Source: Trichopria drosophilae (Eukaryota; Arthropoda; Insecta; Hymenoptera; Diapriidae). From it: 64,000 bases of DNA. Positions 1 through 12,265 of the stretch are shown piece after piece. The number at the start of each line of letters is the position of its first letter. Position 1 is the first letter of the stretch. The DNA lies in the NCBI GenBank assembly GCA_030407085.1, contig CM059587.1, positions 23,471,001 through 23,535,000 on the forward strand, read 5' to 3'. The position numbers were made by a program, and so were the translations under genes. Under the pieces are notes generated by a model. The model made no database searches, was not told the origin of the DNA, and saw nothing but the letters and a program-made list of their open reading frames with translations.

Positions 1-1320
1 TTATACAACCAACTACTACAATTCTTTGTTTTCATGACAAAGGGATTACCATATCCAAAGGTTTTATTTATTTTTTGATAATACCGGAGATGTCACTATA
101 TATCCTTACTGAATGAATTTCAGTGGGAAGACTTCGTCGATGCAATCGTCCTCGAGCTTCTTAACCCTAAAGTAAGAACTATCCACTTTTGTCAAATTGC
201 AAATATCCTTGCATGGATCCTTTACATAAATCTATTTAAAAAAAAGATATATAATGAATGAAATTTCTGCTTCCCTCAAAATCATTGGTTTTGGGATACA
301 GTCATGCATTTTCAAAGAAAACGTGTGTTTTTGGGAATGTATATGGCATTATCCACTTTATAATTTCTTTTCTTGAAATTACGCTCGATGTGGATGCAAG
401 TGATCTGTACAAGAAAAATATAGAATTTTATTTAAATTTTCAACGAGGTCAGAGATATACAAATTCGCCGATGACGTTTGGTCTTACATTGCCAATGAGT
501 TCTGTTTACAAATGCTAGCAGTGAAGTTGCTGCTTAAATCGGAATTTGAAAACAATTATTGGTATTATTTATAGTACATCTGTTGCTATTTTCTGCTGAA
601 ATTCGCAGCCTTTCATTCGCAACCCTGGAACATCTTATTCTGCTTGGTTGGAATGGCTGCTACTACACCTGAGCGACACTTGGGAAGAACCGTTTTTGGA
701 TGTATTTTGGTAATTTCAGCGACGAAGTGATCGATTATTCTTGATGATATGACCACTATTATGGTAACAAGATCTGTACGATGAGGTCATTAGAGGATGT
801 GCTAACTACATGGATTACTTACCTCAACATATACTTGAAGGATGAATTAGTTAACTATGAGGGTTATAGCATTACCTCTGACCTAAGGGATATATACAAT
901 AATACAAGAACTACAAAATTCACTGCTGATAAATATAAAAATACACGTGAATAGACAATACTCACGCATAAGAACCTTATCAAATAGTCATGTTATTTTT
1001 CGTGGAAAAGCTAGCAATATGGAGTTTATTATATTATATTACCTGATGGTGATTTGTGAAAATAGTATGCGTTAAAAGAAAAATGATCCAATAGCATGGA
1101 TTTTAGAAGGACATATGGTAATAAGGTACCCATTAATTATTGAAGTGCTTCTATGCTATATTCAGGAAGACGGATGTACAGTGCCACTTCAATTATTAGC
1201 AATTTCATTTGCAATCATTGGCATACTAGTGCATTTTAATTTTCAGATACTAATCACTCACTATTAAGGAATAAATGAAAACCATTTTATGCCATTAGTA
1301 CATCTATGTACACGACCACC
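1..1320 (+). pseudogene. Decayed ionotropic-receptor-like gene copy (5' end outside window)
   Basis: This is a broken paralogue of the intact receptor at 1386-3389. Matches run in the same order as in the intact gene. Bases about 35-60 match its segment coding LPYPK. Bases 402-431 code DLYKKNIEFY, against DLFLKNIEIY in the intact gene. Bases 671-780 code a stretch starting ERHLGRTVFG and ending LDDMTTIMVTRS, matching the M2 region (VRHLERLAFG, LDDMTSIIVTRS). Around 1180-1240 there is an M3-like hydrophobic run. Stop codons interrupt the matched stretches (for example TGA near 727 and again after the VTRS block), and the matching blocks lie in several frames, so the copy cannot encode a channel. 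It reads in the same direction as its neighbour, which points to tandem duplication. The upstream portion lies before the window. That it is an IR pseudogene is fairly sure; the exact 3' limit is a guess. Confidence 0.75.
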
Positions 1321-1385
1321 GCTTTTAGTTAAAAAAGTTAGCCGACAATGAGAATATTATTAAACAAGCAAATTAAGTGTTGGAA

Positions 1386-3389
1386 ATGTTGTTAATATAC
1401 ATGCTATCAATAGGTACAGTGTTGACCGCCAAAACTATCCGTTTCGACGCAATTCACAAAAATAGTCACAACAATTGGTTCGATAGTCTAATATCACATG
1501 TAACTGAAAAACAACGTTACCACCAAGTAGCTTTCATTATAGACGAACGCCGTTTGAAAGAAGAATATCTATATACTAACTCTATAATTGAAAAAGTGTC
1601 AAATAAAGTACCTTCATACACGACTACTTTACAGTCGTTTACAAGACGTTCCGATCACATATGGTTACAATTACTTTCAATTAATGCACAATCGTCAACG
1701 TTATTTATAATTTTTATGTACTCAGAAGAAGTACCGTCCCAAAGACTAAATAGTAGAGTGATTAATTTTTTTTCTCGCATGGCTGGCAAACTACCATATC
1801 CAAAAATTTTATACGTTTATGAGCAAACCTGGGCGTATAACTATGGATCATTATTAGAATTTCTGTTGCAGCATGATTTTACCCAGGTAAATGTCCTGGA
1901 ATTAGTAATTCGCAAATTGAAAGGAAGAAATTGTTATCAAGATGTTTTCGTTTCGGCTTCTATTCATCGTATAAATCCATTAACGAAGCGATGCAGTTAT
2001 ATACGTAAATTTTCTCCTCATACTACATGGTTTTTTGAAACCTACATGAATTTTCGAGGAATTACACTCAAAGTGGGTGTACCAGTATTAAATTCAAAGA
2101 TCGAAAGAGGGTTTTTTGAAAATACTAGTCGGGTTACCGGTAGTGGTGATTTATTAACTACGTATATGTCTGACATGTTGAATTTTAAAAACCACTACAT
2201 TTTTTATAATTCTCGTGATAGAAATATCAGCACTAATCATGCAGTTATAAAACAAGGTCTTATAAGTGAGGCTGATCCGAATATAGATTTATTTCTTAAA
2301 AATATCGAGATTTATGCGGTGCAGCAAATCATTCGTAAGGTTAATTTGCCAATCAGTCCGATACTTAGCCATGATCAAACTACGTTGTTACTTCAAAAGG
2401 AGTATGAAAATAATGTGACCTTACCAAACAATATTTTAGCATATGCTGTAGGAATAATTGGAGTCATTATCAGCACATTTTTTGCAGCTCGACAGTTAAA
2501 ATTCACCGATACCCACAACCAAAATTGGCAATCATGGAATATCCTATTTGCCTTGCTCGGAGCGAGCGCTAGAATTCCAGTCCGACATTTAGAAAGATTA
2601 GCCTTTGGTGGTATTTTAATCGTCTCGGTAACCATTGGACCGATTATTCTAGATGACATGACCTCCATCATCGTTACGAGGTCGGAAAGACGCCATTTGC
2701 AAACGCTTGAAGACGTCACAAAAAAGGGTATTACTTTCCTAAAGATTGGAAAAATGGATGTCCTAATTAATCCGAACGGAGATGAAAATTCATCAGCTAT
2801 TAATGCCCTATATATAAACTCCAGACCAATAAAATTAACTACAGAGATTTACAAAAATTCGTGTCAATGGGCAATGTTAAATTATCAAAATGTTACGTGT
2901 CCGATCTTACGCACTTCTGCAGAACCGTTTATTGAACAAGTAAATGAAGTTTTGAACGAGAAGCAAGTATATTTTATTTCTGAAGGATTACCAACTTACT
3001 GGCAAGCAGTAATGTATCGATCAAATTCCCCGTATTCGAAAAGTTTTGATGAGTCATTACACCGAATGATTGCGAGTGGAATTATTCAATTTCATTATAG
3101 AATAATGCGCAATAAGGATGCAACCATGGTCTTAACAAATTTCAAGTCACTGTTTAACGCGGAGAATGTGTCGTCAAGTCCAGATTTAATGATTTATCAA
3201 CTGGCTATCGTTGCTGGAATTGGATGGACCGCTTCTTTAGTTGTTTTTATTTTCGAAGTATTTACAAGACCTTATGAACGGCAAATCAAAAGGCATGCAA
3301 GAAAATCTTTGTTGCTTAAATTATTTCCATTTATTATTAAGAAAAACAAGAAAAAAAATTTGACAGCTGTTAAAATCCGTGTAATCTAA
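1386..3389 (+). CDS. Divergent ionotropic receptor (IR) chemosensory channel
   Basis: Single-exon gene of 667 residues from the ATG at 1386; an in-frame stop lies just upstream at 1374-1376. The family is variant ionotropic glutamate receptors, used by insects as ligand-gated cation channels in chemosensory dendrites. A short hydrophobic signal peptide covers residues 1-15. A poorly conserved extracellular region follows, with an S1 ligand lobe just before the membrane domain. M1 lies at about 349-368, a pore loop with NILFALLGASARIP at about 385-398, M2 at about 403-421 (LDDMTSIIVTRS follows it), the S2 lobe at about 425-600, M3 at about 602-626, and a short basic cytoplasmic tail. This is the order of the iGluR/IR fold, and the length is typical of divergent IRs. 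Lack of introns is usual for divergent, lineage-expanded IRs. A pseudogene paralogue lies directly upstream. The ligand cannot be inferred, and no symbol is given because IR numbering depends on species phylogeny. Confidence 0.88.
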   Translation: MLLIYMLSIGTVLTAKTIRFDAIHKNSHNNWFDSLISHVTEKQRYHQVAFIIDERRLKEEYLYTNSIIEKVSNKVPSYTTTLQSFTRRSDHIWLQLLSINAQSSTLFIIFMYSEEVPSQRLNSRVINFFSRMAGKLPYPKILYVYEQTWAYNYGSLLEFLLQHDFTQVNVLELVIRKLKGRNCYQDVFVSASIHRINPLTKRCSYIRKFSPHTTWFFETYMNFRGITLKVGVPVLNSKIERGFFENTSRVTGSGDLLTTYMSDMLNFKNHYIFYNSRDRNISTNHAVIKQGLISEADPNIDLFLKNIEIYAVQQIIRKVNLPISPILSHDQTTLLLQKEYENNVTLPNNILAYAVGIIGVIISTFFAARQLKFTDTHNQNWQSWNILFALLGASARIPVRHLERLAFGGILIVSVTIGPIILDDMTSIIVTRSERRHLQTLEDVTKKGITFLKIGKMDVLINPNGDENSSAINALYINSRPIKLTTEIYKNSCQWAMLNYQNVTCPILRTSAEPFIEQVNEVLNEKQVYFISEGLPTYWQAVMYRSNSPYSKSFDESLHRMIASGIIQFHYRIMRNKDATMVLTNFKSLFNAENVSSSPDLMIYQLAIVAGIGWTASLVVFIFEVFTRPYERQIKRHARKSLLLKLFPFIIKKNKKKNLTAVKIRVI

Positions 3390-3414
3390 AGTGATTTATA
3401 TGAGAATCGTAGAC

Positions 3415-3420
3415 AATAAA
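3415..3420 (+). terminator. Poly(A) signal of the IR gene
   Basis: A perfect AATAAA begins 26 bases after the stop codon of the ionotropic receptor. It would give a very short 3' UTR and supports the gene ending as annotated. Confidence 0.5.
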
Positions 3421-4084
3421 AATTTATATGAAAGACGAAGACATATCATGTGCGTGAATTTTAGACAGGATTTTCTTTGTATGATATTATTTGATTAACA
3501 TCCTACAGCGATAACGTTTTTAATACATTCAGTGGTGACATTTTTTGTATAGTGGCACTACTATCTAAGTAACAAAACAATACTGAATATATAATTGTGT
3601 GTGACTACCATCAAGAAAGATTGTCAAAATACAAAAATGTTGAGAACATTTTTTCGGAAAATATATTTATGCAATAATTTGTTCAACATTCTCTTTAACT
3701 AAAACGTTGAAGGTATATCTTATTGCAAATGAAAAATATTATCAAATGGCTCTGAGTAACATAGTGTGCCCCTTCAGGAAAAGTTTGTAGAACATTTTGA
3801 ATTATACATTAAGTATAAGCGACACTCGTTAAAAAAACGACTTTCGACTTCAAGTGATTTTGCAACTAGTAATTTACTCCTCAAAAAAAACACACCAATT
3901 GTTCCATGTATTATGTTCCATGTATATATATTCATATTCAAGGTTTTAAACAGTGATATTGAATATATTTTATTTAAGTGTTTGCTTTTAGACTTTTATC
4001 TAATCATAACATATGAGGTGTTAAATTTGTCGTTTTTTCAAGCTTTACAACTTCCTTTTAAACAATATTTAGTTATCTACGTAG

Positions 4085-4351
4085 CTATATTGAAAACCCT
4101 AAAAATTGGGCATTTTTACATGTTTTCTGACTATAAGTAGCGAAATAGCCATCGAATGTCAAATTATCTTGCACAAGAGTTGTAAGGCTTGCTAAAATCT
4201 TGAAGCCATCCTTCATTGGAGTAACTTTAAAATGTGGCGAGTTGCTGCAAAATTCATTACTTGTTCTCGAAACTGTATTTTCTGGACTTTCCGTCTTATT
4301 TTTATAAGTACTTAATGCTTCTTTAATATGTTCCCTGAGCGGTGAGATACT
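4085..4351 (-). CDS. Possible terminal exon of an unidentified gene
   Basis: On the minus strand an open frame of 88 codons plus stop follows a good splice acceptor (pyrimidine/AT-rich tract ending TTATACAG at 4352). It begins SISPLREHIKEAL and ends AQFLGFSI. A poly(A) signal AATAAA lies about 115 bases after the stop (3969-3974 on the plus strand). Composition is polar and protein-like, unlike the hydrophobic noise ORFs common in this AT-rich DNA. I do not recognise the family and found no matching upstream exon: the nearest candidate ORF (5422-5616), spliced at its best donor, is out of phase. It may be chance, a pseudogene fragment or a transposon remnant. Confidence 0.22.
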   Translation of the reverse strand, partial: SISPLREHIKEALSTYKNKTESPENTVSRTSNEFCSNSPHFKVTPMKDGFKILASLTTLVQDNLTFDGYFATYSQKTCKNAQFLGFSI

Positions 4352-6749
4352 CTGTATAATAATAAAGATATATGAAAATTTGACATTGTGATTCAATACG
4401 TGTTAATAAAAATATTAATTGGTGTCTAAAATATAACTAATACAACATGATGTTCACAATCACAGTGAATTCCGATGTCGATAAAAAAAGATGTTTCGAG
4501 CAAAATCAAAATAAACATTTTCATTGTAATAATTTACACTATTGTACACTCTTCACGTGTCAATTGTTCTCGCAATATGGACTAGCTATTATTAAGTTAT
4601 TTTCTTATACATTTAGTTAATTTATTATCGATAGATATTGTTCAAAATCGTGAGCAACTCCGCGTTACTCGTTTGAAAGTGTAAAACAATAGAAGAGGCA
4701 AAAAGAAAAAAAGGCCTAAGGAGCTATAAGATTGAAAAGTTTTAATGAAAGCAAAAAGGAAACTACACAAAAAATATCAGAGATTTCATAAGTAAAAGGA
4801 TAAAGTAATCTCATACTTCACAAAATAAGTCGAGTATAAATTTGATGCGAGTCGCACCGATACGGAAACTTTGATTCAAAAGGATAATAGCAAATACTTT
4901 TCATATATGCTTGAAGGTTATTCCATTTCGACAAACGAATTAGTATTACATAGATTCTTCAAATAAGGGCAGAATTATTTTTATGGGACTTTAGCCTTTC
5001 CCACAATTTTCAATACAGAAATTATGATGTTTAGTTGTCGACAATATTTAATGGTTCACGAAAACTTGAGGTGACCTCATATAATAATAGGTTATATGAA
5101 TCAAAACAGAAATAGATTAATAAATAATAAAAGTGATATATTTCTTAACCGGCTCGAATATATGAAACATGCTTCTTATCTTTCATCTTTAAGACATCAG
5201 TCACTGAAAGAAATGCAGAAAATCGCGTTTTGTGATTCGTGATCTTTTGTTTCAAGAATATTTCGCGGAGATTAAATCGACAACATTTCAGTTACTATGG
5301 TCGATCTACAGATTTTATATGGACCACCCTGAAATAACATGTTACAGACGAGTAACATTATCGCTCTAACATATATTTCACACAATAAGTCTTGCGTAAT
5401 TCGATCGAGTAAAATGACAGCCTAGTCTCGGATCTCATACTGACACGGGTGCCTAGAAAGTGCATTGCGTTTATAATAATCGTTTTCTCTTTCCACGTCT
5501 TTTAGTAAAAGCGATCTCTTATCTCTCCCTTGGCTCTCGTCTTTGAAACGATCATCGATCCTACCAATAAACGGATTGGACACTCCTAACCCCATGCTTG
5601 GATATTTGTGCAACATAGAGAATCAACATTGAATTTTAAAATAAAAATAGTAGATTATAGCGTGGGGTGTGCATAATTCAGCAATATGAAAACGAAATAA
5701 ATCAACGCTTTTCAAATCGTTTGGTCTAAGTGAACTGATTTTCCGATGTTTCTTTTTTTCTTTCTTGGTTTATAAACTCTAGGTTTTAGAAGTTTTCTTG
5801 TACGTTTTCACAATATAATATATTTGGATTTTTATGGATCCTGATTACGATTCTGGCGACGAAATAGGAAAATATAAGATGACGGATAAAATACGGACGA
5901 TATTTACTGCTGAAATCATAGTTTCTTATCTAATTTGTTCGGGAATTTTATTTAGTGGGTTTTCGAGGCCGCTGGTCATGTCTCTGGACATGAAAATTGA
6001 AAATGATGGACATTTCCAGACACATTCATTATTCTTATCGAATTGTTCACGCGGTTACATATATTGAGGTTTTTGAGCTCTCTTGTCACGATACTTCCGT
6101 CAGACTTGACGAATACAAAATAACAGACCCAATGTGGTGACTTTCCAAACTAAATTCATTGCTTCTTTTTCCAATCGCTACTTTTCTAAGGATCATATTT
6201 TATAGGGATTTTAAGGTTTTTGTTTCTTCGCAATTTATCGATAACCATTAACCGAATCTTGCCATATGGAACTAGACAATATTGTGAATGTTTTTTATTT
6301 TTTTGTATTTTTACAATTCTGAGGACAGGATTGCGATCAGGGACCTCAAAACTCTTAAAACCTGGAATTTATAAATCCAGAGAAAAAACCTTTAAGGCGC
6401 GAATTTGGAACTCCCTTCTTCAAACAAAATATTTTCAGAACGTCATCTTGTAAGGTCTAATTTTCGTAAGGAAAAATATAACTTCCTATAAAAAGAATAT
6501 GTAATTATAAAAAAAAAAACATAAAAATTTGGATATTTTAAGTAATTCTTTAAAAAAATGAGTTTAAATTATGTTTTTAAATCTTTTCTCAGCGGCGTTC
6601 GAAAGAGCAATCCGGACGCGATTTTTTTTAATAAAAAGTCCGTTCACTTAGTCTTTATGGGGTTAAATAAATCATGACGTCAAAAAAGACTGTTCATAAC
6701 ATGTAATTATCATTGATATATAACTATTGATTTAAATAAATAATAGTAC

Positions 6750-6960
6750 ATTACGATACGAGTGCGCAAAGTAGGTACTTCCCACACGAGCGAAGGGATA
6801 TAATAGGAACAATTTTTCCTATTATAGTGTGCAAAGTTCGATTTTGCGCACGTATTTGCGTGTGCAAAGTGCCACTTTCCCACACTTTACTCATCTTGTA
6901 ATTTATGGTGTGGTAAAGAATTTTTGCGTGCGGTAAAGTAGCTCTATAGATATACAGACA
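6750..6960. repeat. Small inverted-repeat transposon remnant
   Basis: A cluster of TGTGCAAAGT and TTTGCGCAC motifs in both orientations surrounds a perfect hairpin: TATAATAGGAA at 6799-6809 and its complement at 6816-6826 with a 6-base loop. The GTGTGCAA words recur at 9.08 and 13.95 kb, suggesting decayed copies of one small non-autonomous element. Boundaries are uncertain. Confidence 0.4.
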
Positions 6961-8841
6961 TGTATTGTAGACCTGATAAACATTATTTGTTTTACTTTTC
7001 AATCGCTGTTCTTCAGTACGGAAAACGCTAGTTGTAGGTTAATTCTATCTAAAATAGTAATATAATGGAAAATGTACCCGTGAATGCAAATGCGAATGAT
7101 AATTTAAATTCATTAAAATTTGCTCAAATTATTAATTGCATTGCAACTAATTAATAGTAATAACAATTAACAGTACTAACGATAATAAATAATATATATA
7201 TATATAGCATATATCCTCTTTTATTTTTGTGCCTTAGAAAAACCATGAACAAAAAGACGGGAGTATGGATTTATTTTTTAAAGACTGGTCTAGTTACAAT
7301 TTAGAGTTTATCCATGCTAAAATGGGAGAGGAATAGTAAAAAACTTAAATAATTTATTTATGAACAAATGGACAAAGTTACTGTTAACTCTTTTTCAGCA
7401 TTTCCGAATGTCACAAGAAACGCTATATCTGATCAATTTTTTGGAATATGCATTTTCGAGTGAGAAATAAACATTAAGATGGTGACATCGCTTTATTACA
7501 TATATTCTTCTGAATTTTTAATTCGTAAATGATGAATTACTGGAGATATTAATTATTGGTGTATCATGGACGCCGATGATCATAATGGGTCATAATCCGG
7601 TCTATCGTAACTGTAAACTCGTAAACACAGAATATACTAACTCCAAATAGCATTTCCCATAATTGTGCTCGGACTTTGGAGATTTAGTACCAAAGTGTAG
7701 AAACCAACTGTTTGCAAACTTTTCTTGCCTATTTAAAGCAATGTTGAGGAATAAAATAGAGACGTATTGTCTTTGCACGAGAAGTTTCGCTGCTAGAAGG
7801 CAGAACCCATTTATTACCATTAGGTAACAGCTGGACAACCACGACGTTCTCTGATTTCTTGTTCAGAAAACATGGAATCATATTCACCACGGTGGTCCAT
7901 TCCGATCCACCATTCGAATCCATTAATTTTCAGCGACTGAACCGACATTACTGTTTAGTTGTACAAGTCAAAAGGAACAGTTAACAAAAAATTGCTCATC
8001 TTTTTTTGCTATTTTTTCGATCATTCGTTTGGATGGATCTAATCTGCACATTGCATTTTATGGAAACAAATTTTGTAAACAATTCTCTGTTGTTTAATTC
8101 TACAGAAATTACCTTAAAAATTTGGTGTAACTTTAACAAAAAACCACGAATTTTCTAGTAAACATTAATTGAAGACTGAATGAACAATTAAATTTAAAAG
8201 AATTCTTTAAATTGTTAGATATTCATTTATTGAATATTTGAATTCCATCATTGAAACAATTGAAAAGTAAATGGGAAATAAGCAACGTTCATCTTTTTTG
8301 ACTGAAACCTACAAGTTTCGGATATTACAAACAAAAATTTCCTTCTACTTATCAAATTAGTTAGTTTGACATAATATTGCATTTTAATAATTCTTCAATA
8401 TTTTTTGTAATAATTCTTCTGGTATATTACAAATGATGAGTAAAATATTTCCCACGTGAATTTGACGGATATTGTTTGCGATATTTACAAAATATTGTAT
8501 TTAAAATATTCTGTGTTGGGTATTGCAGAATAATTTTAATAGGAAAATGGCAATTACTGTTTAGTTTCCAACTTTCAAGTTTTTAGAGAAAACATCGCAA
8601 GTCCAACCTTTCGATATCTTCATAGCTTCACGCATGCTTGTACTAAAAGATAAAGACAAAGTTAAATTTAGAAACATAACAAATACATTTCGGTTTGCAA
8701 ATAACTTTTTATATATCTCAGTCTTTAAGTTTTTGGTCTTTTTTCAAAATTAAAATTAACTATCGCGTCTAGAACAAGGATGTCATTAGCCCTACTGAAG
8801 ATCCCAAATTGACATAGCGCGAAACACATTTTCAGTTATAA

Positions 8842-9017
8842 TATCCCAAGACCTCCAAAATTATCGGAATATGTCCCGATAGCTTCGTTGCAAACAATCG
8901 AATGTGTCAAGTTTTGCAGGTTAAAGATCCCGAGTGCGCAAAACTTGATATACATTAGTTTGTTTGCAGGAAAGCTAGAGGGAAATATAGCGATTAATTT
9001 TGGAGGTCGTGGGGTAT
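8842..9017. repeat. Near-palindromic hairpin element A (about 176 bp)
   Basis: Arms at about 8842-8920 and 8941-9017 are imperfect inverted copies: ACCTCCAAAATTA at 8851 meets TAATTTTGGAGGT at 8995. Inner segments around CAAGTTTTGC also pair. The short open reading frames on each strand simply reflect the palindrome. Probable foldback or MITE-type element with no coding capacity. Confidence 0.6.
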
Positions 9018-9023
9018 TCGGCA

Positions 9024-9210
9024 AATTATTTTCCGGGGCTGGATTTCGGCCAAACGGAGCGCAGGTATTATTTTATATATGATAGTGTGCAATTATCGGG
9101 TGCAATTTCCAGAAGCTAGTGTGCAATTTCCAGTATAATTTTAAACAAATGAGCATCGTACCGCTCGAATACCGCGCTGTGATTGGCTGAAATCCAGCCT
9201 CGGAAAATAA
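9024..9210. repeat. Near-palindromic hairpin element B, next to element A
   Basis: Arms at 9024-9066 and 9170-9210 match in inverse orientation (ATTATTTTCCGGGGCTGGAT against the complement of ATCCAGCCTCGGAAAATAAT). The loop holds three TGCAATT words, including a 20-base motif shared with 13953-13972. Non-autonomous inverted-repeat element. Confidence 0.6.
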
Positions 9211-9358
9211 TCAGAATAATTCCAATCTTAAGAGCTAGAAGGATGTTTTCTCTTTTTTCTATTTAATATCAAACACAATAGCTATCGAGAATCCAAAATG
9301 TTACAAAAAATATTATAAAGTAACGCGATCGACATGAACTGAGATCCTAGTTACGTAT

Positions 9359-9379
9359 ATTTATTTATTTATTTATTTA
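9359..9379. repeat. (TTTA)n microsatellite
   Basis: About five tandem copies of the TTTA unit. Confidence 0.7.
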
Positions 9380-11929
9380 CCTTTGTACTCAAATTATGAC
9401 TTACATATGACCGATAAATTCCAAGAATTTTCATCACATATAATCTTAAAATATCCTCTATTGAAAGGAAAATAATTTGACGCATGTTGCATAAATTATA
9501 AAATTTAATAATTATAAATATCACTGAAAATGTGTAAGTAAGATAGAATATTGCAACATTCTTAATTTAATTTGTACAACGGTTTCTCTTCTTAATTCGG
9601 ATATTCCTCTATACAATTCACAAGTGTTGCGAAGATGCTGGAAAAATTAATTAGCACGATCATAAAAAGGATAAAAAAGAGTTGTGTCAAAAGTGTTTCA
9701 TTCAGCTATAAACGAAATAATTTGGACCTCTTTATCGTCGACTGAAAATATAAATTATTGAGTAATCGAATTTCGTCATATTAAGAAATAATACCACGTG
9801 AATAATTTTACAATAAATATCACAACTTTGACTTTCATATTCAACTATGAACTTTACACCACTGTGTAATTTCGCTGTTATTGAGGCTTCGAAGATACCT
9901 TTTTGTTATTGCAAAATTCTGGCATTCAAATTATACATTTTTACAGCTGCTTTCGAAAAATTCTCTAAAAAAAATTATTTTATACTTTTTCGATGTATTT
10001 CTGGCTCTTTATTACGAATACCGGTTGAATATATATTGAAACCAAAAAAAAAAGGATTTTGTTCATTTTTTGCGTGTATCTTAAAAATATGAAAAAGACG
10101 AAAATCATATTTCCAATCAATCATTACTCATGTAAGAAATCGCATTTTCGCACTTGTTATGAAATGGGATATTTATATTCATTGCGTTATAGTTTCATCA
10201 TTATTTATACTCGCATAATCTCCGATCAATTTACGTATGTAATAATTTAACCCACGTGTAGTATGGGTCCTTATAGTTACCACAATTTCTTATGAAATTT
10301 ACTTTTGAATTGAAGTTTTGATCTGAAGGAAATAATCATTTAAATGTGCGCGTCCAAAGTGTGGTCCTCTCTTTTATGTGCTCTCCTATACAATTCAGAA
10401 ATTAATCCATATAAGATCTTTTGTAAATAATTTTGTATACTACATTCTTTATTGGAAACATTTTTTCATCTGATCAATATTTTTCCAATTAAGTGAAAAA
10501 GACTAGAAAGAATTCCGAGTTTTCGCAGTCTTGTCAAGAACGCGGCTTCAATGTCTCGTCAATTTTTACTACATAGCGTTTGTAATCGGGAGGTAAAAAT
10601 ACATATCGAAATAATATAGTACACTTTTTTTTCAGTTAGACGCCCCTTTTTCGATAGCACAGACGGTATCAACAACTTCGTGTCATAAATACGTTAATTT
10701 TGACAGCTAATGCGGATATACATCACATCATAGTTTGGTTATTGATCTATATAATTCTAATTTCCATGGCTTTATATACAAATGCAAATATCTGCTCCAA
10801 AAAATAAAGTATAAAATTAACAAGCCGGGAAGTACGACGTAATAAAATCTATATAGCTCTTTATAATAAGCCTGTTGAAAATGAAATAGTATGCAGGCAT
10901 CTTATTTCCGCTTGGGTGGTACTGGATTAGAAACGCTTCCGATATCCGGAAGTGAACTGGGATTTGTACAATATGATGTATACACAAGTACACCTTCACA
11001 CACATCCAGATACACAGGTGCACCACCTATGTATATATCACTCGTCATACGGAAACAGTGATAATTTAGTTGTATCAAACATTTGAAAGGCTCCAGTAGC
11101 CTCAGGGTAGAAACCGAATGGGATCTTGCAGTCAGGGCGGTCGCTTTTCTTACTATTCCTTCTATATGCTCAGTAAATTCAAAGATTTCCTGAGATTCGC
11201 GAATGTATTATCATTCACGTTTTGCAAGGTTTGAAAGCCTTTGTCGATAAAGGAATTTTCATAGTAACGAATCTAATCCAAGTTTGCATGCTGTAATTTT
11301 TTTAGAAGACATATCAGAAGGGAGTCAGAGAATAATAAATTAAATCAGTCATTTAAGCAAAGGAAGTAATCGTGCGTAAATATCATAAAAATATGAAGCA
11401 CGATATTGATACGTATCACGGGAACTAAATTCATTCAATAATTGATTGATACTTGAGTAGGTTATGCAAATCTGTTTATACGATACGGCAGACAAGCGAT
11501 TGGGTATCAGAAGTTTCGTATAGTTTATATACAACTTGACTTGCTTTGTCCATATATCTTTCTTGTTTGAAGAAGATTAACGAATAAGAATAGACATTGT
11601 GAATTGTAAATATATGATAAAGAGCGTTTCGGTTTTGGGATGTAAAAAAAGGTTGAGCAGTTTTTTCAACAATTTGATTCAATCTTAAAATTCTGAATTC
11701 GGGAGAAGATACATACAAGAACATACAACGTGGCTGTGTCGCGAGAAATAATCGTGCATTTTCTTTTCTTTAATCACAGATTTTGAAGAGATTCCAAACG
11801 TACATGCTATAGACCCGCTATATAACTTTCGAAATGATATCAAGTGAAATGTAACATTCCTTGAATATAACTGGAATCATAAATGCTATCGGAGTTAGGG
11901 GCAATTTTTTTAGTTTTTCTGCAATTGTG
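9380..11929. other. AT-rich intergenic DNA, no gene seen
   Basis: Open frames here (for example 9847-10092) are short, hydrophobic and typical of chance in AT-rich DNA. No repeat arms, splice-flanked exons or RNA genes were noticed. Confidence 0.4.
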
Positions 11930-12265
11930 GAACTACTTTGAAAATTCTGACGTCTGCATTCGCGTTGAATGGGAAAAAACACTTCGAAATACTCTACCAT
12001 AGCGTGTCTGCAACAGATGTTTTTGCGTTTTTTATCAAAACTTTGCGCATTTTTGACAGGTTTAACTTTGGATTCGGATTCAGCGGACAAAACTACATGG
12101 AAATAGACTGTGGTGTAATATCATTTCAAAACACGAGGACTTTTTATCTTTTAATTCGTGTTTTTGATAAGTTCTTTAAATTTTTTCATAAAATTCTTAA
12201 TCCTACAATTTTTACTTCGGATTGGGTTTGAGCGAGTCAAAATGTGAGGAAATATACTGTAGTTT
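11930..12265. repeat. Degenerate tandem repeat, period about 150 bp
   Basis: The stretch at 12060-12115 (words TTTGGATTCGGATTCAGCG, AAAACTACA, GAAATAGACTGTGGT) is repeated in decayed form at 12210-12265 (TTCGGATTGGGTTTGAGCG, GAAATATACTGTAGT). The overlapping plus and minus ORFs are by-products. The GGATTCG...CAGCGAC vocabulary also appears at 16.7-17.3, 40.9-41.2 and 47.1-47.9 kb, so this is one dispersed family. Confidence 0.45.

Larger units (their letters stand above)
3421..8841. other. AT-rich intergenic DNA with one possible exon and an inverted-repeat remnant
   Basis: Mostly low-complexity AT-rich sequence. The items worth noting are entered separately: a possible terminal exon (4085-4351, minus) and a transposon remnant with a perfect hairpin near 6.8 kb. 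A 64-codon minus-strand ORF at 5422-5616 has dibasic KR pairs but no signal peptide and no recognisable family. Nothing else here is supported. Confidence 0.5.

Noticed and set aside
258..518. 86-codon plus ORF
   Set aside because: Part of the decayed ionotropic-receptor copy, not an independent gene.
5422..5616. 64-codon minus ORF with dibasic KR sites, considered as a neuropeptide precursor
   Set aside because: No signal peptide, no amidation-type repeated peptides, and splicing to the possible exon at 4085-4351 is out of phase.
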